Origin: Planomicrobium sp. CPCC 101079
Lineage (GTDB): Bacteria > Bacillota > Bacilli > Bacillales_A > Planococcaceae
NCBI RefSeq assembly: GCF_007859275.1
Contig: NZ_VOHC01000001.1
Location: forward strand, 62,001 to 126,000
Length of the DNA: 64,000 nucleotides
Direction of reading: 5' to 3'
In this document: positions 24,803 to 33,216 of the stretch, piece by piece
How positions within the stretch are numbered: the stretch's first letter is position 1
Layout of the letters: every line of letters starts with the position of its first letter
Notes under the pieces: model-generated
Seen by the model: the letters and a program-made list of their open reading frames with translations, nothing else
Told to the model about the DNA's origin: nothing
Database searches by the model: none
Translations under genes and position numbers: made by a program

Positions 24803-26104
24803 CTAATCTGATAAGAAGTCTACAGCGATTTTTAAAATATGGTGGTTTTCCATTTCAACGATGGACCACCGGTATTTTCCTTTTTCAAATGTACTGCCAA
24901 ATTCAGCTTCAATCAGCTGATGCTGGATCCAGCCGGCAATTGTATCGATGTCATCGCTGTCTTCGAATTCCATATTAAACCGTTCTTCTAAATCTTTCAG
25001 GAGAACACGACCATTCAAAAGATAGCGAGTATCACTTTCTTTTAAAATTTCAGCTTCTTCTTCCTCGTCAAATTCATCGCGTATTTCGCCCACAATTTCT
25101 TCCAAGATGTCTTCCATTGTGATGATGCCTGAAGTTCCGCCATATTCATCAATGACCAATGCGATATGCGTCCGGTCTTTTTGCATTTTCACGAGCGCTG
25201 AATGCAGCGGCGTCGTTTCATGAAAATACGGCAGATCATGGATGAATTCAGACAAATTGATATGTCCGTTCAGCGCATAATAGGTCAAAATTTCTTTGGC
25301 GTTGATAAAACCTATCAAATCGTCTTTATTGCCTTCTTTTGCAATAGGATATCGCGTGAATTGATGTTCACGGATTTCAGCAAGCAACTCTTCTGAATTT
25401 AAACTGTCTGAAATCGCAATCATTTGTGTACGGGGAACCATAACATCTTTCGCGCTCCGCTCATCAAAAGCGAAAATGTTTTGCATGTAAGACAATTCAG
25501 TTTGATTGATTTCACCGCTTTGGAAACTTTGCGCCATAATGATCTTCAATTCGTCTTCCGAATGGGCTTGCTCTTCTTTTGTATTCTGGACACCGAAAAG
25601 GCGCAGGAACACACGGGCTGAACCGTTCAGTAAGAAAATGAACGGCGCCATCACCTTGCCGAACCAGTAAAGGGGCGGCGACAATAACAGCGTCATTCGC
25701 TCGGCAAATTGCAGAGCCAATGATTTCGGCGCCATTTCTCCAAGGACCACGTGCAAGAATGTCACAAGAGAAAAGGCAAGAACGAACGAAATAACAATTG
25801 AGACGGAATCAGGAACACCGAGTACATCAAACAACGGATGCAACAATCGTTCGACAGTCGGTTCACCGAGCCACCCAAGTCCGAGGGCAGTAACAGTAAT
25901 CCCAAGCTGGCACGCAGACAGGTAATAGTCCAAGTCACTGACGACTTTTTTTACGAGTACCGCTTTTTTGTTGCCTTCTTCAATCAGTTGTTCGATGCGC
26001 GACATGCGGACTTTGACGACAGCAAACTCTGCGCCGACAAAAAATGCGGTTAACGCGATTAATAAAACAAGTAAAGCTAAATTCACTAAAAGTATGGGGT
26101 CCAA
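24803..26104 (-). CDS. CNNM/CorC family transporter with CBS pair (hemolysin family)
   Basis: Domain order: an N-terminal DUF21 region with about four membrane segments ([27 protein letters not shown]), a paired CBS domain beginning near [12 protein letters not shown], and a C-terminal CorC/HlyC domain. The length is as expected. Such proteins are linked to magnesium and divalent metal efflux; the hemolysin name is historical. Start is uncertain: TTG 26104 has AAGGGA about five bases away and gives MDPILL. An ATG at 26164 lies upstream of a GGAGGTG site and would add 20 residues. It is a single gene. Confidence 0.9.
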   Translation of the reverse strand: MDPILLVNLALLVLLIALTAFFVGAEFAVVKVRMSRIEQLIEEGNKKAVLVKKVVSDLDYYLSACQLGITVTALGLGWLGEPTVERLLHPLFDVLGVPDSVSIVISFVLAFSLVTFLHVVLGEMAPKSLALQFAERMTLLLSPPLYWFGKVMAPFIFLLNGSARVFLRLFGVQNTKEEQAHSEDELKIIMAQSFQSGEINQTELSYMQNIFAFDERSAKDVMVPRTQMIAISDSLNSEELLAEIREHQFTRYPIAKEGNKDDLIGFINAKEILTYYALNGHINLSEFIHDLPYFHETTPLHSALVKMQKDRTHIALVIDEYGGTSGIITMEDILEEIVGEIRDEFDEEEEAEILKESDTRYLLNGRVLLKDLEERFNMEFEDSDDIDTIAGWIQHQLIEAEFGSTFEKGKYRWSIVEMENHHILKIAVDFLSD

Positions 26105-26181
26105 TAAATTCCCTTGATTAAGGGATTCACCTCCGAAAGATTTTATTAACACTAAGATTACCATAGATTTGAGACAAAGTG

Positions 26182-26202
26182 AAACCGCCGTGAGCGGCGG
26201 TA
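26182..26202 (-). terminator. GC-rich hairpin after the HD-domain gene
   Basis: ACCGCCG and CGGCGGT pair around CTCA on the minus strand. Only TTTCAC follows, so its terminator strength is doubtful. Confidence 0.55.
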
Positions 26203-26240
26203 ATCCCGTTAATAGTAGTTAGAAAGAGTGGAATTAAGTA

Positions 26241-26870
26241 TTATTTTTCTTCTATTACTTGGCGGGTGATTTCTTGCACATCGATGGCTGTTTCTTCGCT
26301 CATCACATCTTGGAGCATGACATTCCTGAAATAAGCTACGCTTGCAGGAAGCGGAATATTAAGTAATTTTGTCAACGCGATGCGATACATCTTCGCAAAT
26401 TCTGGGTCTGAATTTCCGCGTTTCAACTCAGCAAAGGACTCATAAAACTGATCGAGTTTGTCGGCGAGCTCCAAGAGCCTGCCTTCAACAGTGTCATCTT
26501 TGCCTTCTTTCATGCGCTCAAAAAAAACGTCTTGAAATTCTTCGGGAATTTCCGTCAAAATGAACTTTTCCATCATCCCCTCCTCTACTTTTGCAATCAT
26601 TTCCTTCAATTCAGGAGAGGAATGCTTGACCGGAGTTTTAATATCGCCAATAAAAACTTCAGCGAAATCATGGTTGATGGTTTTTTCGTATAGTGATTTC
26701 CAGTTGATGGTTTGCCCTGCGCGCTCTTCAATCGTAGCAAATAACATTGCATACTGGCTTACTTTCCAAGAATGAGCCGCAACGTTGTGTTCTTCAAATT
26801 TAAACCTTCCAGGTGCGCGGATAATCCGTTCCAAATCGTTCAACGATGTAAAAAATGTATGAATTCCCAT
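26241..26870 (-). CDS. HD-domain hydrolase, YfbR-like nucleotidase
   Basis: 209 residues from ATG 26870, with AAAAGGAGTCG upstream. The HD-superfamily metal ligands are visible as H33 (EEHNVAAHSW), H67-D68 (TINHDFAE) and the aspartate of LELADKLDQF. Positions H33 and HD67-68 match E. coli YfbR, which hydrolyses deoxyribonucleoside 5'-monophosphates. The protein is about ten residues longer than YfbR. A nucleotide-pool cleaning role is inferred. A sigma-B-like promoter pair lies just upstream on the same strand. Confidence 0.85.
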   Translation of the reverse strand: MGIHTFFTSLNDLERIIRAPGRFKFEEHNVAAHSWKVSQYAMLFATIEERAGQTINWKSLYEKTINHDFAEVFIGDIKTPVKHSSPELKEMIAKVEEGMMEKFILTEIPEEFQDVFFERMKEGKDDTVEGRLLELADKLDQFYESFAELKRGNSDPEFAKMYRIALTKLLNIPLPASVAYFRNVMLQDVMSEETAIDVQEITRQVIEEK

Positions 26871-26908
26871 AAAAACGACTCCTTTTACTAAATTTCTCTA
26901 TCTTCACC

Positions 26909-26933
26909 ATACCCGAAATTAGTATAATTAAAT
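26909..26933 (-). promoter_or_regulatory. Possible sigma-B promoter of the HD-domain gene
   Basis: On the minus strand ATTTAA (26928-26933) is followed after 13 bases by GGGTAT (26909-26914), 38 bases before the start codon. The -35 differs from GTTTAA at one base. Confidence 0.45.
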
Positions 26934-26943
26934 AGAAATTGAA

Positions 26944-27066
26944 AAAGAAAAGCGTAAGCGCCTGTTTAGCCTCGACAAGCGCTGGAGGACTTGATGGTCA
27001 TGGCGATTTTGGCCATGGCCGTCAAGACCGAAGCGACCTCGAGAGGCTAGGCGCTGGAGCTGGACA
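26944..27066 (+). repeat. Dyad-rich interspersed repeat, copy A
   Basis: Begins AAGAAAAGCGTAAGCGCC and ends GCGCTGGAGCTGGACA. The inner part contains the dyad CTTGA.GG.CATGGC against its complement, and a CGACAAGCGCTGGAGG block. It is clearly homologous, end to end, to the reverse complement of the copy at 48414-48536. A further truncated start (AAGAAAAGCGCAGGC) follows at about 27068. It occupies the gap upstream of the YdjM-like gene and explains the apparent reading frame there. Confidence 0.8.
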
Positions 27067-27120
27067 AAAGAAAAGCGCAGGCAGCATGACGCCTCCGCAA
27101 GAAACTAGAAGGAGCAAAGC

Positions 27121-27594
27121 ATGACAGGAAAAACACATATTATAGGCGGTATTACAGCAAGTCTTGCCTTTGCACAAACCACCAATTACGATCCATTCAT
27201 TTTAGTAGGTGCAGGTGTGATCGGCGCCATTTTGCCGGACATTTGCCACGGAGGCAGTAAGATTGGCCGCACACTTCCATTGCTGTCGAAAGTAATCAAT
27301 ACACTTTTTGGACACCGGACATTCACTCACAGCCTGTTATTCTTGGTGCTTATGGCTGTTCTTATGAACAAATCTATACCGAACGAAGCTTTTACAGCAG
27401 GGGTGCTGGTGGGTATGGCCAGCCACTTGCTGCTGGATATGGCTACTAAAAACGGTATTAAGCTGCTGTTTCCTATTAAGGTCACTGTCCGTTTTCCCAT
27501 TACAGCGAAAACTGGGGGAGCAGCGGAAAATGCTGTATTTGCCGCATTGTCTTTGTTTACAGTGTATTTTGGATATGGAGTTTTTATTTCTTAG
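27121..27594 (+). CDS. YdjM-like membrane-bound metal-dependent hydrolase family protein
   Basis: 157 residues from ATG 27121, after AGAAGGAGCAAAGC. Several hydrophobic stretches alternate with conserved histidines: THIIGG at the N-terminus, FGHRTFTHSLLF near residue 75 and SHLLLDMATKNGIKLLFP near residue 103. These are the signatures of the YdjM/LexA-regulated DUF457 family, predicted to be membrane-bound metal hydrolases. In E. coli ydjM is SOS-regulated, but no LexA box is seen here; the upstream region is filled by a repeat element. No substrate is known. Confidence 0.85.
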   Translation: MTGKTHIIGGITASLAFAQTTNYDPFILVGAGVIGAILPDICHGGSKIGRTLPLLSKVINTLFGHRTFTHSLLFLVLMAVLMNKSIPNEAFTAGVLVGMASHLLLDMATKNGIKLLFPIKVTVRFPITAKTGGAAENAVFAALSLFTVYFGYGVFIS

Positions 27595-27608
27595 ATAGTA
27601 GATGAGAG

Positions 27609-27637
27609 CGGCCTGAAGATTATTTGGGCCGTTTTTT
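27609..27637 (+). terminator. Terminator after the YdjM-like gene
   Basis: CGGCC and GGCCG (as GGGCCG) pair across a 12-base loop, followed by six T. The stem is short. Confidence 0.55.
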
Positions 27638-27643
27638 ATATGG

Positions 27644-27682
27644 TAAAAAAATAAAAAGCCATTTGCTTAGCTGCAAATAGCT
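27644..27682 (-). terminator. Terminator of the 143-residue hypothetical gene
   Basis: On the minus strand AGCTATTTGC pairs with GCAAATGGCT, followed by TTTTTATTTTTTT. Confidence 0.8.
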
Positions 27683-27700
27683 TCCTTCTTCCTCCGGCTA

Positions 27701-28132
27701 TTATATTTTTTTGAAGAACGAGATGATTTGTTTTTTCGTCGGTTCTTGCAAGCGATAGCGAAGTTCTTTGTTTTGGGTATTTACAAGGTGATATGCCGGA
27801 TTTTCAGCAACTGTGAATTTCCAATGTGGTTTTGTATTTTTCTTTGAAATCAAAAGTTCGGGAGGCATCATTTTTTCTTTGAAACTATCAAGTTTCGCCA
27901 TTAAAAAGGTGTCCATATACCGTACGATCAAGAATCCTTGCTGGCGCTCGGGATCAAACTTCGCCAAATTAAATTCGCTGATATCAAAGCCTTTTTCGTA
28001 TCGCTGAACCGAAGGGGATAACACAAAACAATCTTCATTCGTAAAGACGGTCGAGTTTCCTTGTTGTTTCAGCCCAAGTTCTTCTACCAGAAAATCCTTA
28101 TTTACCAGACTCATTTCTCGTGCAGTAGCCAT
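27701..28132 (-). CDS. Hypothetical protein, 143 residues
   Basis: ATG 28132 follows AGGAGGAATGAC, a strong site. The protein is soluble and basic toward the C-terminus (PTKKQIISFFKKI), with one cysteine and no signal peptide. I do not recognise the family. TATAAT is visible upstream on the minus strand at about 28167-28172, so the gene is probably expressed on its own. It is convergent with the YdjM-like gene. Confidence 0.75.
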   Translation of the reverse strand: MATAREMSLVNKDFLVEELGLKQQGNSTVFTNEDCFVLSPSVQRYEKGFDISEFNLAKFDPERQQGFLIVRYMDTFLMAKLDSFKEKMMPPELLISKKNTKPHWKFTVAENPAYHLVNTQNKELRYRLQEPTKKQIISFFKKI

Positions 28133-28299
28133 GTCATTCCTCCTAATAGAAATCGTTGTATTTTCATTATACCACTCTTTGCCGGTTAACGGGGTGATAA
28201 AGGCACTTCATGCCATTTGGGCGGTTGGAGTAGGCAGGAACGGCGGGAAAAAAGAAGAATTGTTTTAATAGCAGAAAAAGAAAGGGAGTGTTCCGCAAT

Positions 28300-29031
28300 A
28301 TGAAAACCATTGGCCTAATCGGCGGAATGAGTTGGGAATCTTCGGCAGAGTACTACCGGGTTGTAAACGAAGAAGTGCAGCGGAAATTGGGAGGGTTGCA
28401 TTCAGCCAAATGTATTCTTTTCAGTGTGGATTTTGAAGAAATCGAGCGCATGCAGCGACAAGATAAGTGGATGGAAGCGGGGCGCCTATTGGCCGAAGCG
28501 GCCCAAACTCTTGAAAAAGCTGGCGCGGAACTGGTTGTCCTATGTACTAACACCATGCACATCGTGATAGAGGCACTTGAGACTGCAGTGGAAGTACCGA
28601 TTGTCCACATTGCGGATGCAACTGTGCAGAAAATCCATGAAGCAAATCTTACAACAATTGGTCTGCTTGGAACCAACTATACGATGGAAATGGACTTCTA
28701 TAAATCCCGGTTAATAGACAATGGTTTAATTGTTTTGGTTCCGGATGAAACAGACAGGAATCGGCTCAACCAAATCATTTTTGATGAATTGTGTGTAGGG
28801 GAAATCCGCCAGCCTTCAAAAAAGTTTTACCAGAAGGTTATCGATAAACTGATAAAAGATGGCGCTGAAGGAATTATTTTAGGCTGTACAGAAATCGGTT
28901 TATTGATCAAGCCAGAAGATTCGCCGGTTCCCGTCTTTGATACAGCAGAAATCCATGCAAAAACAGCCGTAGAAATTGCTTTAGGCGAAAAAAGTGCGGG
29001 TATATTAAAGAAAGAACAAGCGAAGGAGTGA
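28300..29031 (+). CDS. Aspartate/glutamate racemase family protein (YgeA-like)
   Basis: 243 residues from ATG 28300, preceded by AAAGGGAG. The two catalytic cysteines are C82 in VVLCTNTMH and C196 in ILGCTEIGLL, with the N-terminal GLIGGMSWESSAEYYR substrate motif. The family interconverts L- and D-amino acids; YgeA-type enzymes are broad-specificity racemases. The stop codon lies five bases before the HMCES-like start, and the upstream gene's last codons contain that gene's ribosome site. The two genes are therefore likely co-transcribed. Confidence 0.92.
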   Translation: MKTIGLIGGMSWESSAEYYRVVNEEVQRKLGGLHSAKCILFSVDFEEIERMQRQDKWMEAGRLLAEAAQTLEKAGAELVVLCTNTMHIVIEALETAVEVPIVHIADATVQKIHEANLTTIGLLGTNYTMEMDFYKSRLIDNGLIVLVPDETDRNRLNQIIFDELCVGEIRQPSKKFYQKVIDKLIKDGAEGIILGCTEIGLLIKPEDSPVPVFDTAEIHAKTAVEIALGEKSAGILKKEQAKE

Positions 29032-29036
29032 ACGCT

Positions 29037-29714
29037 ATGTGTGGAAGATATTCCTTGTTTACGGATTATGCAGCGATATTGGAACGCTTTGATATTGAAG
29101 AAGTCAGCCTGGATGAAAGTGCCTATTCCCCTAATTATAATATTGCGCCATCCCAGCAAGTTATTGCGGTGGTAAACGATGGCACAAAAAACAGGCTAGG
29201 ATTATTAAAATGGGGCCTTATCCCTCCGTGGGCAAAAGACCCAAAAATCGGCTATAAAATGATTAATGCACGTGCCGAGACCGCAGCGGAAAAACCGAGT
29301 TTCCGCAACGCATTCAAGAAGAAACGCTGTTTGATCGTGGCGGATTCTTTTTATGAATGGCGGCGCGTGGATGAGCAAAAGACCCCTATGCGCATTAAGA
29401 TGAAATCTGAAGAACCATTTGCATTTGCCGGGTTGTGGGAATCGTGGAAATCACCGGATGGAAAAACGGTCAATACCTGTTCTATTTTGACGACGAAGCC
29501 GAATGATTTAATGGCTGCAATCCATGATCGAATGCCTGTAGTACTGTCAAAAGAAGCGGAAAAAGTTTGGCTGGATCCAAGTGTACAAGACCCAGAAGTG
29601 CTGAGTGGGTTATTAAAGCCCTTTGATGCAAAACAAATGGAAGCGTACGAAGTGTCTCCAGCAGTCAATTCACCGAAAAACAACGGGCCGGAGTTAATCG
29701 AAAAAGTAGGATGA
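29037..29714 (+). CDS. HMCES/YedK abasic-site DNA-protein crosslinking protein
   Basis: 225 residues from ATG 29037, seven bases after GAAGGAGTG; this start puts the catalytic cysteine at position 2 (MCGRYSLF), as the mechanism requires. Other conserved residues are the NARAET segment, E in DSFYEWRR and H in AAIHDRMPVVLS. The SRAP protein forms a thiazolidine crosslink with abasic sites in single-stranded DNA. SOS-associated peptidase is the older annotation. No LexA box is visible, and the gene instead follows the racemase gene closely. Confidence 0.95.
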   Translation: MCGRYSLFTDYAAILERFDIEEVSLDESAYSPNYNIAPSQQVIAVVNDGTKNRLGLLKWGLIPPWAKDPKIGYKMINARAETAAEKPSFRNAFKKKRCLIVADSFYEWRRVDEQKTPMRIKMKSEEPFAFAGLWESWKSPDGKTVNTCSILTTKPNDLMAAIHDRMPVVLSKEAEKVWLDPSVQDPEVLSGLLKPFDAKQMEAYEVSPAVNSPKNNGPELIEKVG

Positions 29715-29719
29715 CGGAG

Positions 29720-29751
29720 AGCTGGCGCCATTAAAAGCCGGCTTTTTTTGA
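29720..29751 (+). terminator. Terminator after the HMCES-like gene
   Basis: AGCTGGC and GCCGGCT pair around a short loop and precede a run of seven T. Confidence 0.85.
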
Positions 29752-29761
29752 TAGGGGGAAG

Positions 29762-30625
29762 ATGATGAAAAGCGGCCTTGTTTTGGAAGGTGGAGGTATG
29801 CGCGGCGTCTATACAGGCGGTGTGCTTGAAAAGTTTTTGGAAGAACGAATTTTTGTGGATTATGTGATTGGGGTATCTGCTGGTGCCTGTAATGCAGCTT
29901 CTTACATATCCCGCCAAACTGGACGAAACAAGGAAGTGACAATCGGCTATGTCCACCATCCGGATTATATTTCAATGAAAAACTTGTTGCTTCGCAGGGA
30001 ATTGTTTGGTATGAACTTGATTTTTGATGAAATTCCGAACAAGCTGGTCCCCTTTGATTACCGCCAATACAATGAAGCGACAGAAGAATTTGTGATAGGT
30101 ACGACCGATTGTTTGACAGGAGAAGCGGTTTATTTTGAAAAAAGCGAGCATGCCAAAGACGTGTTGGCCATTGTACGCGCTTCAAGCTCACTTCCTTTTA
30201 TGGCCAAGCCGGTTGAATTTGGGGGCCGGCTATTGATGGACGGCGGTGTCGCAGATCCGATTCCTATTCGGAAAGCATTATCGGATGGCGTAACAAAACC
30301 AATTGTTATCCTAACACGGGAAAGTGGGTACCGAAAAAAGAAATCTTCGTTTGCGCGTGTCATGCCGACCCTTTACCGGCAATTTCCGGGCATCGTTAAG
30401 AGCATGGAAGACCGGTACTTGCGCTATAACGAAACGTTAGCGTTTGTTGAAAAGCTGGAAGCCGAAGGGGAAATTTTGATTATACGGCCAGCTAACTTAT
30501 ACAAGATAAATGGTTTTGAACGAGACGCTGAAAAATTGACCCATTTGTACAATCAAGGCTATAAAGATGCGGAAGCCGCAATGGAGAAGGTAAAAAACTT
30601 TATTGATAATAAAAAAAACCGCTGA
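29762..30625 (+). CDS. Patatin-like phospholipase
   Basis: 287 residues from ATG 29762 (or the adjacent ATG 29765) after AGGGGGAAG. The oxyanion-hole motif is GGGMRG at residues 10-15, the nucleophile S39 is in GVSAG, and the catalytic D160 is in LMDGGVADP. This completes the Ser-Asp dyad of bacterial patatins of the YjjU type. The protein lacks a signal peptide and is likely a cytoplasmic or membrane-associated lipid acyl hydrolase. Its natural substrate is unknown. Confidence 0.92.
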   Translation: MMKSGLVLEGGGMRGVYTGGVLEKFLEERIFVDYVIGVSAGACNAASYISRQTGRNKEVTIGYVHHPDYISMKNLLLRRELFGMNLIFDEIPNKLVPFDYRQYNEATEEFVIGTTDCLTGEAVYFEKSEHAKDVLAIVRASSSLPFMAKPVEFGGRLLMDGGVADPIPIRKALSDGVTKPIVILTRESGYRKKKSSFARVMPTLYRQFPGIVKSMEDRYLRYNETLAFVEKLEAEGEILIIRPANLYKINGFERDAEKLTHLYNQGYKDAEAAMEKVKNFIDNKKNR

Positions 30626-30637
30626 AAGGCGGTTTCT
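30613..30637. terminator. Bidirectional terminator between patatin and DUF4097 genes
   Basis: AAACCGC and GCGGTTT pair around TGAAAG. The minus strand ends in a long T run, making it strong for the DUF4097 gene. Confidence 0.85.
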
Positions 30638-30640
30638 CAG

Positions 30641-31653
30641 TTATACGTGTTTCAAAGTCAAACTGCCATTATCAGTTTTCAGCCGGACACTGTTGCGGCC
30701 ATCGCCAAAGATGAAGTGGCTGCCTTTTCGTTAAAGATTGCCGCTTTTCCATTGTCGCGATCTGCTTGTATAGTGACATTTATTGGCGCATTCATTGTTT
30801 CAACAACAATGCCGCCGTTATCGGTTTTAAGATCGATATTCCTTTCGATATCACGCGCCTGCAGAGTGATGCGCCCATTATCGGTTTCAGCTTGAATATC
30901 TCCCTCAACGTTTGCCATGAGAATACTTCCATTATCGGTTTCAATTTTTGCTTTTTTTGCCAGGACGTCTTGCATTTCAATTTTGCCATTATCGGTTTTG
31001 GCGGTAATTGCATCTGACTGGATTTTGCGCAGTTCCAAAGCGCCATTATCAGACTCAGCAATCAGCTGATTCCCCGCAATTTCACGTAACTGAATACGTC
31101 CATTATCAGACTCTGCCAAAAATTCCACGCTTTGGAGCCTATTTGCTTCAATACGCCCGCTGCCTGTTTGAAGTTTGATATGTTCATATGTTTTTGGGGG
31201 CAATTCGACAGTGACTACTGGAGACTTCGTATTGACATTAAAGCTAAAAAGTCCCCATTTTTTTTCGTTTTTCAATGTGACTACAAGTGTATGTCCGACA
31301 ATGTCGGTGGAAAATTGCTGTTTGTAGTCTTTGTCTTTAATATCAACACGCATTTCACTGTCCGCGGAAGGGCCGATAAGGAGAGAGCCCGTATCGAGTT
31401 GTATATCCACTTTATCAAAAGTGTCCCTCAATACATCGGTGTTTTTTGTTTGTGCAAAATCATATGATTCTGCTAATTCTTTGGCGATGGTCTGGGGAGG
31501 GCCAAGCTCTGAGGCAATCGCAAAATCTGATTTGCCATCTTGCCGCCCATTAGAAAAATACTCTTGGATATCTTGCATAATGTCGTTGCGCTCTTCTTCA
31601 GGAAGCTGTGATAAAGCATGGTTCAGTTCTGTTAAAAATTGATTTTCAGTCAT
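30641..31653 (-). CDS. HAAS-DUF4097 protein with a C-terminal frameshift
   Basis: Starts at ATG 31653 after GAGGGGGTGC and overlaps the PadR gene by eight bases. Residues 1-75 form a HAAS (DUF1700) domain with PPQTIAKELAESY. The rest is a DUF4097 beta-helix of repeating SDNGRIQL / TDNGSI units. The open frame stops at 30679 with an atypical tail (KAATSSLAMAATVSG). Shifting one base near 30723-30727 restores a perfect family ending, HFIFGDGRNSVRLKTDNGSL, and a stop at 30641-30643. Either the strain carries a one-base deletion or this is a sequencing error. Such proteins are thought to act in envelope stress; no enzyme activity is known. Confidence 0.85.
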
Positions 31654-31975
31654 TTTGCACCCCCTCTTCAATTAGTTGATTGACTCCGGCAGTAAAGCTT
31701 TTCCATTCCGCCAGTTGTTCATACAGATAAGTTCTTCCCGCTTCAGTTAATTGATAATATTTGCGCGGCGGGCCTTCGGAAGATTCCTGCAAATAGGTCG
31801 TGAAATAGCCTTCTTTCGTCAAGCGCCGTAATAGGGGGTAAACTGAGCCTTCCGATATGGCAATTTGGTCAGAAATCTTTTGAACCAACTCATAGCCATA
31901 ACGATCTTGTTTTTCTAATAAAACGAGGACGCATAAATTTAACACGCCTTTTTTGAACTGAGTATTAATAAACAC
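31646..31975 (-). CDS. PadR family transcriptional regulator
   Basis: About 107-109 residues: winged-helix PadR domain with FKKGVLNLCVLVLLEKQDRYGYELVQKI followed by EGSVYPLLRRLTKEGY and the wing PRKYYQLTEAG. PadR regulators typically repress a downstream HAAS/DUF4097 gene, which is exactly the neighbour. The start is unusual: GTG 31973-31975 abuts AGGAGGA with no spacing, whereas an ATT codon at 31967-31969 has about six bases of spacing. The stop overlaps the downstream start, giving translational coupling. Confidence 0.92.
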   Translation of the reverse strand: MFINTQFKKGVLNLCVLVLLEKQDRYGYELVQKISDQIAISEGSVYPLLRRLTKEGYFTTYLQESSEGPPRKYYQLTEAGRTYLYEQLAEWKSFTAGVNQLIEEGVQND

Positions 31976-32093
31976 TCCTCCTTTTTTACTATTATTTTAT
32001 AAACAGTACTGTATTTTGTATAATATATTATCGGGCTTAATTCAGTGCAAGTTATTATTTATAGGATTTGACTTTTTATGTAAAAAGTAATAC

Positions 32094-32119
32094 GTTGAAA
32101 TTAAATACCGGAAGGGTAT
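32094..32119 (+). promoter_or_regulatory. Possible sigma-B promoter of the GNAT gene
   Basis: GTTGAA (32094-32099) and GGGTAT (32114-32119) are 14 bases apart and 27 bases from the start codon. Confidence 0.45.
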
Positions 32120-32146
32120 GCGCAATGAAAGCAAGGAGGAATTGAA

Positions 32147-32593
32147 GTGATCCGACAGTTAGCCAATGAACAAGAAGAAACTGCGGAAAAGATGTGGGCT
32201 ATCCAAATTCCCGCGTATCGGATAGAAGCAGAATTGATCGGTTTTGATGGAATTCCTCCTTTAAAAGAAACGGTCGAGGATATTCAAAAAAGCGATGAAA
32301 CATTCATTGGCTTTTTTGAGGATGAGTTGAAAGGGTTTATCTCGTATAAACAAGAGAAAAAGCTTATTGATATCCATCGGCTCGTTATACATCCGGATTC
32401 TTTTCGCCAAGGAATTGCCAGCAAGCTAATCACTTTCCTATTATCGGAATTTCCGGGATACAAATTTATCGTAACGACCGGCCAAGCCAACATCCCTGCA
32501 AAAAAATTGTATGTTTCTTTAGGTTTTGTTGAACAAAAAGATTTTGAAGTAGCGCCTGGTATTTGGTGCACAGAACTGCGATTGAACAATTGA
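32147..32593 (+). CDS. GNAT family N-acetyltransferase
   Basis: 148 residues from GTG 32147, six bases after AAGGAGGA. The acetyl-CoA-binding region is recognisable as IHRLVIHPDSFRQGIASKLITFLL (shortened R/Q-x-x-G-x-A form), followed by VTTGQANIPAKKLYVSLGF. Acetyl acceptor unknown; small amines, peptides or antibiotics are all possible for the family. It is a single gene with a sigma-B-like promoter pair upstream, between the PadR unit and the Lrp regulator. Confidence 0.9.
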   Translation: MIRQLANEQEETAEKMWAIQIPAYRIEAELIGFDGIPPLKETVEDIQKSDETFIGFFEDELKGFISYKQEKKLIDIHRLVIHPDSFRQGIASKLITFLLSEFPGYKFIVTTGQANIPAKKLYVSLGFVEQKDFEVAPGIWCTELRLNN

Positions 32594-32607
32594 AAATGCC
32601 GAAGAAA

Positions 32608-32650
32608 TTCAAAACGGAAAAAAAAATAATATTTTCCTTTCAAAACGGAA
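32608..32650. promoter_or_regulatory. Direct repeat upstream of the Lrp-type regulator
   Basis: TTCAAAACGGAA occurs at 32608-32619 and again at 32639-32650, 31 bases (about three helical turns) apart. The second copy ends 10 bases before a TATAAT (32661-32666). Lrp proteins bind phased sites of this kind, so autoregulation is inferred. Confidence 0.55.
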
Positions 32651-32697
32651 GATAAAGTCTTATAATCAATTCAAGACTATAGCGTTGAGGTGCTTTT

Positions 32698-33147
32698 ATG
32701 AAACTAGATGATATCGATAAAAAAATACTGGAACTGTTGACTAAGAATGGGCGCTGCTCTTATGTGGACATCGGAAAGGAATTGAATCTGTCCCGGGTAG
32801 CGGTTCGGGAACGGGTTCATAACTTGTCGGAAGAGGGAGTTATTGAGAAGTTCACAGTGGTGATCAATAGCGAAAAAGTAGGGAAAAAAGTTTCCGGATT
32901 TTTTGAAGTGGATTGTGAACCCTCTTCGCTTGTAGAAGTAGCACAAGCGTTAGCTGACAATCCAAGTGTGGCCAGCTGCTATCAGATGACGGGGCCATCT
33001 ACCTTGCACATGCATGTTTTGGTCGACGATTTTATTGACTTGGAAAAATTTATTAATGAAGAACTCTATGCGCTAGAGGGAATCACGCGAGTGGAAAGCC
33101 ATATTCTTCTTCGCCGGTTTAAAAGCAGAAACGGTCTTAAACTTTAA
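32698..33147 (+). CDS. ywrC: Lrp/AsnC family regulator (YwrC-like)
   Basis: 149 residues from ATG 32698, preceded by GAGGTGCTTTT. N-terminal winged helix-turn-helix (LDDIDKKILELLTKNGRCSY, then LSRVAVRERVHNL) and a C-terminal RAM/effector domain. In B. subtilis an AsnC-type gene (ywrC) lies beside ywrD (gamma-glutamyltransferase) and ywrAB (chromate transporters). Here the same gene types bracket a peptide transporter, so control of the 33.5-43.5 kb region is likely. The symbol rests on that synteny. An amino acid or peptide effector is inferred. Confidence 0.85.
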   Translation: MKLDDIDKKILELLTKNGRCSYVDIGKELNLSRVAVRERVHNLSEEGVIEKFTVVINSEKVGKKVSGFFEVDCEPSSLVEVAQALADNPSVASCYQMTGPSTLHMHVLVDDFIDLEKFINEELYALEGITRVESHILLRRFKSRNGLKL

Positions 33148-33185
33148 AAGCTTGGAGCAAATCAGTTTGCTTCAAGCTTTTTTAT
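33147..33185 (+). terminator. Terminator after the Lrp-type gene
   Basis: AAAAGCTTGGAGCAAA and TTTGCTTCAAGCTTTT form a long stem with one bulge, followed by T. Confidence 0.9.
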
Positions 33186-33216
33186 ATTAAAAATTATATT
33201 ATTTTGAATATTCGTA

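Noticed and set aside
26939-27124. 61-residue open frame in the repeat region
   Set aside because: It coincides with dyad-rich repeat copy A and its sequence is explained by the repeat; no ribosome site.
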